Positions 31,058 through 39,521 of a stretch of 64,000 nucleotides of DNA are shown here, in pieces. This DNA comes from Rhodanobacter ginsengisoli. GTDB taxonomy: Bacteria; Pseudomonadota; Gammaproteobacteria; Xanthomonadales; Rhodanobacteraceae. The stretch's first letter is position 1; every line of letters begins with the position of its first letter. The notes beneath the pieces are model-generated. The model was not told the DNA's origin. It made no database searches and saw only the letters and a list, made by a program, of their open reading frames with translations. The stretch lies in the NCBI RefSeq assembly GCF_042657065.1, contig NZ_JBHSNF010000002.1:310001-374000 (forward strand), in the 5' to 3' direction. A program made the position numbers and the translations under genes.

Positions 31058-34000
31058 TCAAGCCGTGGGCGATGGCGTGAGCCAATGTTCCCCGAACACC
31101 TGCGCCGCCACCGGTCGGCCGAAGTGATAGCCCTGGGCGTTGTCGCACCCCAGCGCACGCAGCGCCGCGGCCTGGTCTTCGTGCTCGACGCCTTCGGCCG
31201 TCGTCTTCAGGCCGAGGCTGCGCGCCATGACGATGATGGTGGTGACGATCGTATGGTCATTGACGTCGACGAGCATGTTCTGCACGAACGAGATATCTAT
31301 CTTGATCTGGTCCGCGGCGAATCGTTTCAGGTAGGACAACGATGAGTAGCCGGTGCCGAAATCGTCGATGGACAGGCCGAAGCCGGCGGCGCCGAGCGAC
31401 TCCAGCACCTGCACGGCGCGCTCCGGGTCGCGCATCATGCTGCTTTCGGTCAGCTCCAGGTCGAATCGAGCGGGACTGAGCCGCGCCTGCTGCACGATCC
31501 CGAGCAGGCGATCGACGACACCCGGATCTTCCATCTGGATGGCCGAAACGTTGATCGCGAGCCTGCCCTCGAAGCGCATGCCAGCGGCCTCCCAGGCGTT
31601 CAACTGACGACAGGCTTCGCGCAACACCCAGTCGCCGAGCTCGTTCATCATGCCGCGCTCTTCGGCGACGGGAATGAACTCGGCCGGGCTGACCCAGCCG
31701 AGCTCGGGATCGTTCCAGCGCAACAGAGCTTCCGCCCCGATCACGCAGCCGCGGCCCAGGTCGAACTGCGGCTGGTAGTAAAGCTGCAGCTTGCCGCCGT
31801 CCAGTGCCTGCCGCAATCGCTTGGCAAGCGTCAATCGCTTCGCCAGATCGGTACCCATCGCCGCCTGATACAGGCGATAGCCACCGCCGGCGGACTTGGC
31901 CTGGTACATGGCGATGTCCGCGTGCTTGATCAGATCCTCCGAGGTCTCGCCATCGGCGGGATAGAGCGCGATGCCGATGCTGGCGCCGACCACATAGGCA
32001 TGCCCGTGCAGATCCAGCGGCTCGACCAGCGCCTGGCAAAACTGCGCCGCGATGAGAACGGCCGCCTCGGCATCGATGTTCTCGGCGATCAGGACGAATT
32101 CGTCGCCGCCCATCCGCGCGAGGGTTCCTTCCTGTCGGGATACGCTGCGCAAACGCCGCGCGACTTCGGCCAGTGCCATGTCGCCCACGGCGTGCCCCTG
32201 GCTGTCGTTGATCTCCTTGAAGCGGTCCAGGTCGAGGAACAGGATCGCGCCGTGGCTTTCATGGCGTTTCGAGGCCACCAGCGTCTGCTCGAGCCGATCG
32301 ATGAACAGCGCGCGATTCGGCAGTCCGGTGAGCACATCGTAGAACGCCAGTTGCTCGATCCGCGCCGCCTGGACTTTCTGGCCGCTGACGTCGGCGATGG
32401 TCATCACGAAGTGACTGGGAACGCCCAGTGCGTCATGCACCGTCGCCACCGACATGGCCATCGGATACGACTCGCCGGATTTCTTCATCCCCAGCACTTC
32501 GCCGCGCCAGCGGCCGTCGCCGACCACGCTGCCCTGCCTCCCCCCGGGATGTCCCGGGCCGGTACGATCCGGATAGAGGAAGTCCGGCTCGCGACCGACG
32601 ATTTCCTCTGCCGAAAAACCGGTCAGGGTTTCGAAGCTCTCGTTGACCATGAGCACGCGATTGTCGAGGTCGGTGACCATGATGCCTTCGATGCCCTGCT
32701 CGAACACCACCTTGGCCAGGCGCTGGTCTTCGTGGTGGCGGGCGCGTTCGATCGCGATCGCTGCCAGCCCTGCCGACTGCCGGATCAGCTGGATCTCCTC
32801 CGGGGTCGGCGCCAGGGGCTCGCGCCGGTAGATCGCGAATGTCCCCAATACCTTGTTGTCCGCCGAAAGGATCGGATGCGACCAGCACGCCCGGATGCCG
32901 GCCCTTGCCGCCAGCTCGCGCCACGGCAGCCAGTCCGGACTGGTCATCACGTCTTCGGTGACCACCATGCGCCCGGTGAATGCTGCCACCCCGCAGGAGC
33001 CCTCGCCCGGGCCGATGGCGGCACCGTCGATGGCCTCGTTGAACCAGGCCGGCAGGCTGGGCGCCGCAGCGAGCCGCAGGCGCTTGCCGTCGGCAGACAA
33101 GATCAGGATCGAACACAGCAGGCCATCGGCTTGCTGCTCGGCGAACGCAGCCAGCGACGACAGGATGACCTCGATCGCCGCCTCCGCCGTGATCAGGCCG
33201 AGCGTATCGATGTAGTGCCGCTGCCACCGCTCGGCGCGCTTGTGCTCGGTGATGTCCTCGATTTGCGCGATGTGGTGCTTCGGCCGGCCAAGGTTGTCCC
33301 TGACCAGGGACACCACGAGACGGACCTGCACGATGCTGCCGTTCTTGTGGAAGTAGCGCTTCTCCATCTTGTAACTGGTGATGTCGCCGGCGACCAGCCG
33401 GCGCAACTGGCTGAGGTCGGGCTCGATGTCGTCGGGATGGGTGATGTCCTGGAACGTCATCTGCAACAGCTCGGCTTCCGTGTACCCGACGATCGCGCAG
33501 TGACTGGCGTTGACCTTGAGGTAATGGCCCCGGTCCAGGCCGATCAGGGCCATGCCGATGGCGGAATGCTCGAACGCGCTCTTGAATTGCTCCTCGCTTT
33601 CCCGAACGTCTTGCTGAACCTGCTTCAGCTCGATCGCCGAGGCGATCTGGTCGGAGACGAACCGCAACAATTCCTTGTCCTTCTCGGTATAGCGCCCGCT
33701 CCCCGAGTAGCTCTGCACGGTCAGCACGCCGATGTTGCCGTGGCTGGTCCTGAGTGGAATGCCCAGCCAGTTGATGTCTTCGCCGCCGATGATCGCCACA
33801 TCGGGGTACGCCGCCATCGCACCGATCGTTTCCGGCGACAGCATCAGGGGCTCGCCCGACTGCAGCACCAGGCCGGTGAGCCCGCGAAAATCCTTCAGCC
33901 TGCGCGGCTCCGGCCGCGGATTCGACTCATCGATCCAATACGGAAAACTCAGGACATCGGAGACGCTGTCGTACAGCGCCACATAAAAATTCCGGGCGGG

Positions 34001-34510
34001 CAGCAGCTCGCTGATGATGCCGTGGATGGCCTGGAACAACCCCTGCAGGTCGATCGCCGAATGGGCGGCCTCCGATATCCGATGCAGCGCCGTCTGCACC
34101 CTTTCGGCACGGACGCGATCGCTGATGTCGCGAAGGAAGGCCGCGAACATCCGGCTGCCGTCGATCTCGATCTCGCCGCCGGAAATCTCCAGTGGAAACT
34201 CGCGGCCGTCCCGATGCAGTCCGATGGTCTGCACGACCCGCCAATCGTGGCGTTCGTCGCCACGGGACGGCTGAGGGTCCAGTACGCCCGGGTGCCCCTC
34301 GCCGAAGCGCTCCGGCTGCAGCATGGCCAGCGGCTGCCCGAGGGCCTGGTCCAGCGGATAACCGAAGACTTCAAGAAATGACGGATTGGCGTAGCGGATC
34401 CTGCTCTGCCCATCGATGACGATCACGGCATCGGCGGCGGCCTCCCACAGCTGCCGGAAGTGCGATTCGCCGAGATGGGGTTGCGGATGAACGGGCGAGT
34501 GCTTGTCCAA
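31058..34510 (-). CDS. PAS-GAF-PAS-GAF-PAS-GGDEF-EAL cyclic-di-GMP protein
   Basis: 1150 residues, no membrane helices, so a cytosolic sensor. PAS about 18-125, GAF 150-295, PAS 308-430, GAF 440-590, PAS 600-720, GGDEF 725-890, EAL 900-1145. The cyclase site GGDEF is intact at 801-805, without an RxxD product-inhibition site before it. The EAL at 927-929 (AEALLRW), DDFGTGYS and DQIKID support active phosphodiesterase. Both activities are therefore possible. Start is TTG at 34510, weak ribosome site GAG; the nearby ATG is out of frame. A 1150-residue start is supported because the first PAS begins at once. The signal sensed is not predictable. Confidence 0.93.
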   Translation of the reverse strand: MDKHSPVHPQPHLGESHFRQLWEAAADAVIVIDGQSRIRYANPSFLEVFGYPLDQALGQPLAMLQPERFGEGHPGVLDPQPSRGDERHDWRVVQTIGLHRDGREFPLEISGGEIEIDGSRMFAAFLRDISDRVRAERVQTALHRISEAAHSAIDLQGLFQAIHGIISELLPARNFYVALYDSVSDVLSFPYWIDESNPRPEPRRLKDFRGLTGLVLQSGEPLMLSPETIGAMAAYPDVAIIGGEDINWLGIPLRTSHGNIGVLTVQSYSGSGRYTEKDKELLRFVSDQIASAIELKQVQQDVRESEEQFKSAFEHSAIGMALIGLDRGHYLKVNASHCAIVGYTEAELLQMTFQDITHPDDIEPDLSQLRRLVAGDITSYKMEKRYFHKNGSIVQVRLVVSLVRDNLGRPKHHIAQIEDITEHKRAERWQRHYIDTLGLITAEAAIEVILSSLAAFAEQQADGLLCSILILSADGKRLRLAAAPSLPAWFNEAIDGAAIGPGEGSCGVAAFTGRMVVTEDVMTSPDWLPWRELAARAGIRACWSHPILSADNKVLGTFAIYRREPLAPTPEEIQLIRQSAGLAAIAIERARHHEDQRLAKVVFEQGIEGIMVTDLDNRVLMVNESFETLTGFSAEEIVGREPDFLYPDRTGPGHPGGRQGSVVGDGRWRGEVLGMKKSGESYPMAMSVATVHDALGVPSHFVMTIADVSGQKVQAARIEQLAFYDVLTGLPNRALFIDRLEQTLVASKRHESHGAILFLDLDRFKEINDSQGHAVGDMALAEVARRLRSVSRQEGTLARMGGDEFVLIAENIDAEAAVLIAAQFCQALVEPLDLHGHAYVVGASIGIALYPADGETSEDLIKHADIAMYQAKSAGGGYRLYQAAMGTDLAKRLTLAKRLRQALDGGKLQLYYQPQFDLGRGCVIGAEALLRWNDPELGWVSPAEFIPVAEERGMMNELGDWVLREACRQLNAWEAAGMRFEGRLAINVSAIQMEDPGVVDRLLGIVQQARLSPARFDLELTESSMMRDPERAVQVLESLGAAGFGLSIDDFGTGYSSLSYLKRFAADQIKIDISFVQNMLVDVNDHTIVTTIIVMARSLGLKTTAEGVEHEDQAAALRALGCDNAQGYHFGRPVAAQVFGEHWLTPSPTA

Positions 34511-34584
34511 GTCTCGTTGCTCTGTGCATGGGGCTTCCCTACCGAAACCACTCTACGCCCAACCTGAACCGATGGCACGCCGAT

Positions 34585-34619
34585 GGTCTCGCCATCGTGC
34601 GTGGCACGATGGCGAGACC
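34585..34619. repeat. Perfect 16-bp inverted repeat
   Basis: GGTCTCGCCATCGTGC (34585-34600) and its exact complement (34604-34619) around a GTG loop. It lies between the DUF1456 gene and the downstream cyclic-di-GMP gene. Could be a terminator for DUF1456 (no T tract) or a REP-like element. Confidence 0.8.
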
Positions 34620-34749
34620 GACTTGAAGATCGCGTGACGAGGCGTCCTCGCGCCGCTGCAAGCTCGAATGCCCGCCTGCCGGTCTCGGGTGGCGGGTATC
34701 GACTGCCGGCCCCGTAGGGGGCGGCGCGGCGTGCCCGCCCGCTCCGCGC

Positions 34750-35223
34750 TCAGCCGTTCCCGCGCACCCGCATCGTCAGGCCCTTCAGGAAATTCCGCAG
34801 CAGCTGGTCGCCGCACAGACGGAAATTCTTGTGGTCGGGCTGGCGGAACAGCGCGCTGAGTTCGGGCTTGGTGGCAGGGAAGTTGGCCGCCTCCAGGATC
34901 TCGTGCATGTCGACGTCCTTCAGCTCGAACGCCACGCGCAGCTTCTTCAGCACCACGTTGTTGGTGACGCGCTTCTCCGGCGGGCGCGGCGGGCGGCTTT
35001 CGTCCTTGCCGCGCCGGTAGAACACCAGGCCGTCGAGGAACAGCGCCAGCACCTTGTTGCTGCACTCGGCGTAGCCGGGCTCCTCGTCCTTCTTCAGGAA
35101 CGCCTGCACGTCCTCCTTTTCGATCGGATAGGCCGCGTCGGCCAGATGGATCAGCTCCACCACCTTGCCGTCGCTGAGATCGAGCATGTAGCGGATCGCG
35201 CGCAGTACGTCGTTGTTGATCAT
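34750..35223 (-). CDS. yehS: DUF1456 family protein (YehS-like)
   Basis: 157 residues, matching E. coli YehS in length. Opening MINNDVLRAIRYMLDLSD is the family hallmark; the domain occurs twice (about 3-70 and 90-150; second copy begins NNVVLKKLRVAFELKD). Function is not known. The neighbours are unrelated. Upstream region 35224-35339 is shared with a divergent lipoprotein gene. Confidence 0.9.
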   Translation of the reverse strand: MINNDVLRAIRYMLDLSDGKVVELIHLADAAYPIEKEDVQAFLKKDEEPGYAECSNKVLALFLDGLVFYRRGKDESRPPRPPEKRVTNNVVLKKLRVAFELKDVDMHEILEAANFPATKPELSALFRQPDHKNFRLCGDQLLRNFLKGLTMRVRGNG

Positions 35224-35339
35224 GTCGTTCCGATGAGTCTTGCCGAGGACGCCATGCTACCGCGCCGCGCCCTTCCCGATTAACCCCATCGACGTGATGC
35301 CGGCGTTTCACCTTGCACTACCCGCAGGAGAACCGCCCC

Positions 35340-37121
35340 ATGAACCTCATCGCGCTGTTGCGCACCCTGCTGCTTGCCCTGCTGGTGATCCTGACGGGCT
35401 GCAGCACCTCGAAACCCTCCTCCGACGCCGCGCCGGCACAGCGCGCGAAAGCGACTGGCAAAGCGCCGCCGGTGGCCACCGTCGTATCGCGCCAGACCGG
35501 GGTGCCCCGGCCCGGTGCCGTCGCCGACAAGGCCGTGAACGAGGTCGCGGCGATGCCGGCCGGACTGCCGCCACCGCCACCACCGGCCGTGATGCAGCGC
35601 CTGGCGATGAGCCAGGGCATGCCGTCGCGCGCCCCGCTAGCCGCGCCGCCGATGCTGCGGGCATTCCAGCCGATGCCGGGCGAGATCGACCGCGAGCACT
35701 ACATCCACCGCGACAGCAACCCGGTGCAGCTGGTCAGCGAGCAGCCGGTATCCACCTTCAGCATCGACGTGGACACCGGCTCGTACACCAACGTGCGGCG
35801 CATGTTGAACGAAGGCCAGCTGCCACCGGCCGATGCGGTGCGCGCGGAGGAGTTCATCAACTATTTCGACTACGGCTACACCCCGCCGGCCGACCGCACG
35901 CAGCCGTTCAGCGTCACCACCGAGCTGGCCCCGGCGCCATGGAATGCACAGCGCCAGCTGCTGCTGGTCGGCATCCAGGGCTATCGCGTGCCGAAGGCGG
36001 AGATTCCCGCCTCGAACCTGGTGTTCCTGATCGACACCTCCGGCTCGATGAACGAACCGGACAAGCTGCCGTTGCTGCAGGCCTCGCTGAAACAGCTTGT
36101 GCGCGAGTTGCGCCCGCAGGATCACGTGGCGATCGTCACCTACGCGGGTGATGCCGGGGTCGCCCTGCCGTCCACCGCCGGCGACCGGCAGGCCGCCATC
36201 GACGCGGCGATCGACGGCCTCGGCGCGGGCGGTTCCACCAACGGCGGCGCGGGCATCGAGCTGGCCTACGCGCAGGCCGAACAGGGCTTCATCAAGGGTG
36301 GCGTGAACCGGGTGATCCTGGCCACCGACGGCGACTTCAACGTCGGCACGGTGAACCAGGAAGCGCTGAAGACGCTGGTCGAGGATCACCGCAAGAGCGG
36401 CGTGGCGCTGACCACGCTGGGCTTCGGCGAAGGCAACTACAACGATGCGATGGCGGTGATGCTGGCCGATGTCGGCAACGGCAGCCACCACTACATCGAC
36501 AGCCTGCAGGAGGGGCGCCGCGTGCTGGTCGACGAGATGTCCGCCACCCTGCTGACGATCGCGAAGGACGTGAAGATCCAGATCGAGTTCAACCCGGCCC
36601 AGGTGCAGGAATACCGCCTGATCGGCTATGAGAAGCGCATGCTGAAGCGCGAGGATTTCAACAACGACAAGGTCGATGCCGGCGAGATCGGTGCCGGCGC
36701 CAACGTCACCGCGATCTACGAGATCACTCCGAAGGGATCCGCCGGCGCGCGCATCGATCCGCTGCGCTACGGTGCACATGCCGCGCCTTCCCAAGGCGGT
36801 CGCGAACTGGCCTTCCTGCGTCTGCGCTACAAGTTGCCGGGACACTCCGCCAGCAAGCTGATCGAACGGCCGATCGCGGCGCAGGCCGAGGCGCGACCCG
36901 GCGAGCGCCTGCGCTACGCCGCCGCGGTGGCCGCGTTCGCCGACGCCCTGCGCGGCGGCAAGTACCTGGAGGGTTTCGGTTACCCGCAGATCGCCCAGCT
37001 CGCCCAGGGCGCACGCGGCGACGATGCCGACGGCTACCGCGCCGGCTTCGTGCAGCTGGTGAAACTGGCCGGAGGGCTGGCCACACCGACTCATGGCACT
37101 GAAGACACCGCCGCGCGTTGA
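35340..37121 (+). CDS. von Willebrand factor A lipoprotein (YfbK-like, DUF3520)
   Basis: 593 residues. Lipoprotein signal with lipobox LTGC, acylated Cys21. A low-complexity Pro/Ala region (about 25-110), a small conserved N-terminal domain (DREHYIHRDSNPVQLVSEQP) and a VWA domain (about 220-400) with the metal site DTSGSM, then the DUF3520 C-terminal domain. E. coli YfbK has the same order; its role is unclear. Serves as an envelope protein that could bind a partner in a metal-dependent way. It precedes an ECF sigma gene by 199 bp on the same strand. Confidence 0.88.
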   Translation: MNLIALLRTLLLALLVILTGCSTSKPSSDAAPAQRAKATGKAPPVATVVSRQTGVPRPGAVADKAVNEVAAMPAGLPPPPPPAVMQRLAMSQGMPSRAPLAAPPMLRAFQPMPGEIDREHYIHRDSNPVQLVSEQPVSTFSIDVDTGSYTNVRRMLNEGQLPPADAVRAEEFINYFDYGYTPPADRTQPFSVTTELAPAPWNAQRQLLLVGIQGYRVPKAEIPASNLVFLIDTSGSMNEPDKLPLLQASLKQLVRELRPQDHVAIVTYAGDAGVALPSTAGDRQAAIDAAIDGLGAGGSTNGGAGIELAYAQAEQGFIKGGVNRVILATDGDFNVGTVNQEALKTLVEDHRKSGVALTTLGFGEGNYNDAMAVMLADVGNGSHHYIDSLQEGRRVLVDEMSATLLTIAKDVKIQIEFNPAQVQEYRLIGYEKRMLKREDFNNDKVDAGEIGAGANVTAIYEITPKGSAGARIDPLRYGAHAAPSQGGRELAFLRLRYKLPGHSASKLIERPIAAQAEARPGERLRYAAAVAAFADALRGGKYLEGFGYPQIAQLAQGARGDDADGYRAGFVQLVKLAGGLATPTHGTEDTAAR

Positions 37122-37320
37122 GTTTTCCGGCCCGGCCGGACGGGCAGCAGCGATGACGGCAGCCAGCATCCCCGCTGCCGTCTTCCCCCGCCGCTGCCGT
37201 CCGACCGGGTCGGACCCGGGCAGCCCATGCGAGCGGACGGATGCGGCGATCGCCGCCGCCATCCCTCCGCCACATGGAGTCCTACCCGGCCATGCTCGAT
37301 TTCGCTTACCCTCGCTCCCC

Positions 37321-37875
37321 ATGGATGCTGCGGTCGATCCCGATGCGATGCTGATGCTGGCCTATGCGCGGGGCGACCTGGCTGCGTTCGAGACGCTGTA
37401 CGCGCGGCACCGCGGCATGCTGTACCGCTTCCTGCTGCGCAGCGTGCGCGACCCGCATCGCACCGACGAGCTGTTCCAGGAAACCTGGAGCCGGGTGATC
37501 AGCGCGCGGGCACGCTACCAGCCACAGGCGAAGTTCAGCACCTGGCTGCTGCAGATCGCGCACAACCTGATGATCGACAACGTCCGCCGCCAGCGCCCGA
37601 TGACCGGTGGCGAGGAAGCCGAGGTCGCGCTGGCGAACGTCGCCACCCCGGAACGCGAGCAGCCCGATCATGCGCTGTCCGAATTCGAGCGCCGGCGCAG
37701 CCTGCAGCGGGCGATCGAACAACTGCCGCACAAGCAGCGCACCGCGGTGCTGCTGCGGCTGGAACAGGAACTCAGCCTGGAGGAGATTGCCGCGATCACC
37801 GGCGCCGGCCGCGAGACGGTGAAGTCGCGCCTGCGCTATGCCATGAACCGACTACGCGAAGTGCTGTCCGAATGA
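37321..37875 (+). CDS. RNA polymerase ECF sigma factor
   Basis: 184 residues. Sigma-70 region 2 (about 20-90): FETLYARHRGMLYRFLLR and DELFQETWSRV; region 4 (about 125-180): LPHKQRTAVLLRLEQELSLEEIAA split over helix-turn-helix, then GRETVKSRLRYAMNRLRE. Start at 37321 (MDAAVDPDAM); the frame is open upstream but without family similarity. Coupled to the downstream proline-rich membrane protein by ATGA. The group with VWA lipoprotein plus membrane partner suggests control from the envelope. Confidence 0.94.
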   Translation: MDAAVDPDAMLMLAYARGDLAAFETLYARHRGMLYRFLLRSVRDPHRTDELFQETWSRVISARARYQPQAKFSTWLLQIAHNLMIDNVRRQRPMTGGEEAEVALANVATPEREQPDHALSEFERRRSLQRAIEQLPHKQRTAVLLRLEQELSLEEIAAITGAGRETVKSRLRYAMNRLREVLSE

Positions 37876-38816
37876 CCACCCCAATGCCACCGACGGATCC
37901 GCCGACCCCGGACGGGAAGCTGCCCGGCGAAGCCGAACTGGCCGCGCTGTATCGGCAGCTGCCGCAGCACGAACCCGGTCCCGCGCTGGATGCCGCCGTG
38001 CTGCGCGCCGCGGCGCAGGCACTGGCCGCACAGGACGCCGCAGCCGCGCTCGAGCGTCGCAAGGCGCCGCGCGAACGCGGCGACTGGGTACATCCGAAAG
38101 CGGAAGCCGTCGCCACGGTCACCCCGATCCGGCCGCGCGAACCCGCAGCTGCCGGACGCCGGGGCGCACCGCGCTGGCTGATCGGCCTGGGCAGTGCGGC
38201 CAGCCTGGTGCTGGTGGCCGGACTGGCCTGGCGCATGCGTCAGGTGCCGCCGTCGAGCCCCGCGCCGGTCGAGCAGACCGCGGGCGCCCCGACGACCGCG
38301 ATGCCCCCCGCGCCCTCGGCGACTCGCAACGAACCGATGCCGCCACCAGCGCCGATGCGCCAGCGCACGCCGCCGCCGGCCGAGCGTATGGCCTATGCCC
38401 CCGCTGCCGCACCGATGGCGAAATCGCGGGGCGGCGAGAACAAACCCGTGGCCGGCAACGCAATGAAGGTCGTGGCTCCGCCGGTCGTCGCCGAGGCCCC
38501 CGCGCCGCCGCCGCCCGCGCAGGTCGCGTCGCGGGCGCCGCGCGATGCCATGGCCACCGCGGACCGGGCCAGCGCCGGGGCCGCCGCGCCGATGACGATG
38601 CAGGCGGCACCGGCGCCACCCGCGGCCGAAGCGGATACCGGTGTCGTCACCGCGGCCCGCCCCGGCGACACGCCGGCGCAGGAGCTGGACAAGATCCGGC
38701 AGCTGTTCGCGCAAGGCCACGACGACGAGGCGCGCCAGCGACTGCGCGCGTTCCGGCAGGCCCATCCGCGCTGGACGCTGCCGCCGGAGCTGCAAGCGCA
38801 ACTGCGCCAGCCATGA
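37872..38816 (+). CDS. Proline/alanine-rich single-pass membrane protein, putative anti-sigma factor
   Basis: 314 residues. Cytosolic N-terminus (1-100) containing GEAELAALYRQLPQHEPGPALDAAVL, a helix (about 102-120), then a long Pro/Ala/Met-rich periplasmic region (about 125-260) and a short C-terminal helical domain (DKIRQLFAQGHDDEARQRLRAFRQ). Gene order, ATGA overlap with the ECF sigma and single-pass topology point to an anti-sigma factor, but no zinc-finger motif is seen in the N-terminal domain. The start of the next gene overlaps its stop. Anti-sigma function is an inference. Confidence 0.7.
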   Translation: MTTPMPPTDPPTPDGKLPGEAELAALYRQLPQHEPGPALDAAVLRAAAQALAAQDAAAALERRKAPRERGDWVHPKAEAVATVTPIRPREPAAAGRRGAPRWLIGLGSAASLVLVAGLAWRMRQVPPSSPAPVEQTAGAPTTAMPPAPSATRNEPMPPPAPMRQRTPPPAERMAYAPAAAPMAKSRGGENKPVAGNAMKVVAPPVVAEAPAPPPPAQVASRAPRDAMATADRASAGAAAPMTMQAAPAPPAAEADTGVVTAARPGDTPAQELDKIRQLFAQGHDDEARQRLRAFRQAHPRWTLPPELQAQLRQP

Positions 38817-39409
38817 GCGGGACGCTGTTCACGCTGGTCCAGCGCTGCCGCCATCAGGAAGAAATAAAGAAGAGCCGCTTCCTCGCCCAGGCCGCGCCGG
38901 TGAGCTCCGGCGAACAGGCGCTGGCGTTCCTGCGCGAGGTGAGCGACCCCGCCGCCACGCACAATTGCTGGGCCTACTGCATCGGCCAGGACTACCGCTT
39001 CAACGACGACGGCGAACCCGGCGGCACCGCCGGACGGCCGATCCTGCAGGCGATCGAAGGGCAGCAGATGGATGGCGTGGTGGTCGTGGTGACGCGCTGG
39101 TACGGCGGCATCAAGCTCGGTGCCGGCGGACTGGTGCGCGCCTACGGCGGCACCGCGGCGGAATGCCTGCGCCAGGCGGACCGCGTCCCGATCGTGGCGA
39201 TGGCACGGCTTGGCCTGCACTGCGAATTCGCCGAGCTGGCGTTGCTCAAGGCACGGCTGAAAGAGTTGCAGGCCGAGGTCGAGCAGGAGGACTTCGCTGC
39301 CGACGGCGTCGAGCTGCAGCTGCGCCTGCCGGACCACCGGGTCGACGAGGTCCACGCGCTGATCGCCGACATCAGCCGCGGCCGCAGCGTGGCCCGACGC
39401 CTCGACTGA
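38813..39409 (+). CDS. yigZ: YigZ/IMPACT family protein
   Basis: 198 residues. UPF0029 domain (about 14-130) with KKSRFLAQA, NCWAYCIG, DDGEPGGTAGRPIL and RWYGGIKLGAGGLVRAYG, then a C-terminal ferredoxin-like domain. Eukaryotic IMPACT inhibits GCN2; the bacterial role is unclear, perhaps nucleic-acid binding. Overlaps the preceding gene by ATGA, so it is the last gene of the VWA-sigma transcript or read on. Confidence 0.93.
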   Translation: MSGTLFTLVQRCRHQEEIKKSRFLAQAAPVSSGEQALAFLREVSDPAATHNCWAYCIGQDYRFNDDGEPGGTAGRPILQAIEGQQMDGVVVVVTRWYGGIKLGAGGLVRAYGGTAAECLRQADRVPIVAMARLGLHCEFAELALLKARLKELQAEVEQEDFAADGVELQLRLPDHRVDEVHALIADISRGRSVARRLD

Positions 39410-39521
39410 AGCCACACTCGGCAACGGCAAGGATTGAATCGGCCGGCGCACGCCCCACCTTGCATGGGATTGCCCGCGCCCGCGCGGACCCGCGCCCTTC
39501 CCGATCCGCCTGCGAGAGCCC

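Noticed and set aside
37093..37320. Upstream in-frame extension of the first ECF sigma factor
   Set aside because: 76 additional residues of Pro/Ala/Arg-rich sequence overlapping the VWA gene end; ECF factors start near region 2 as in the chosen start.
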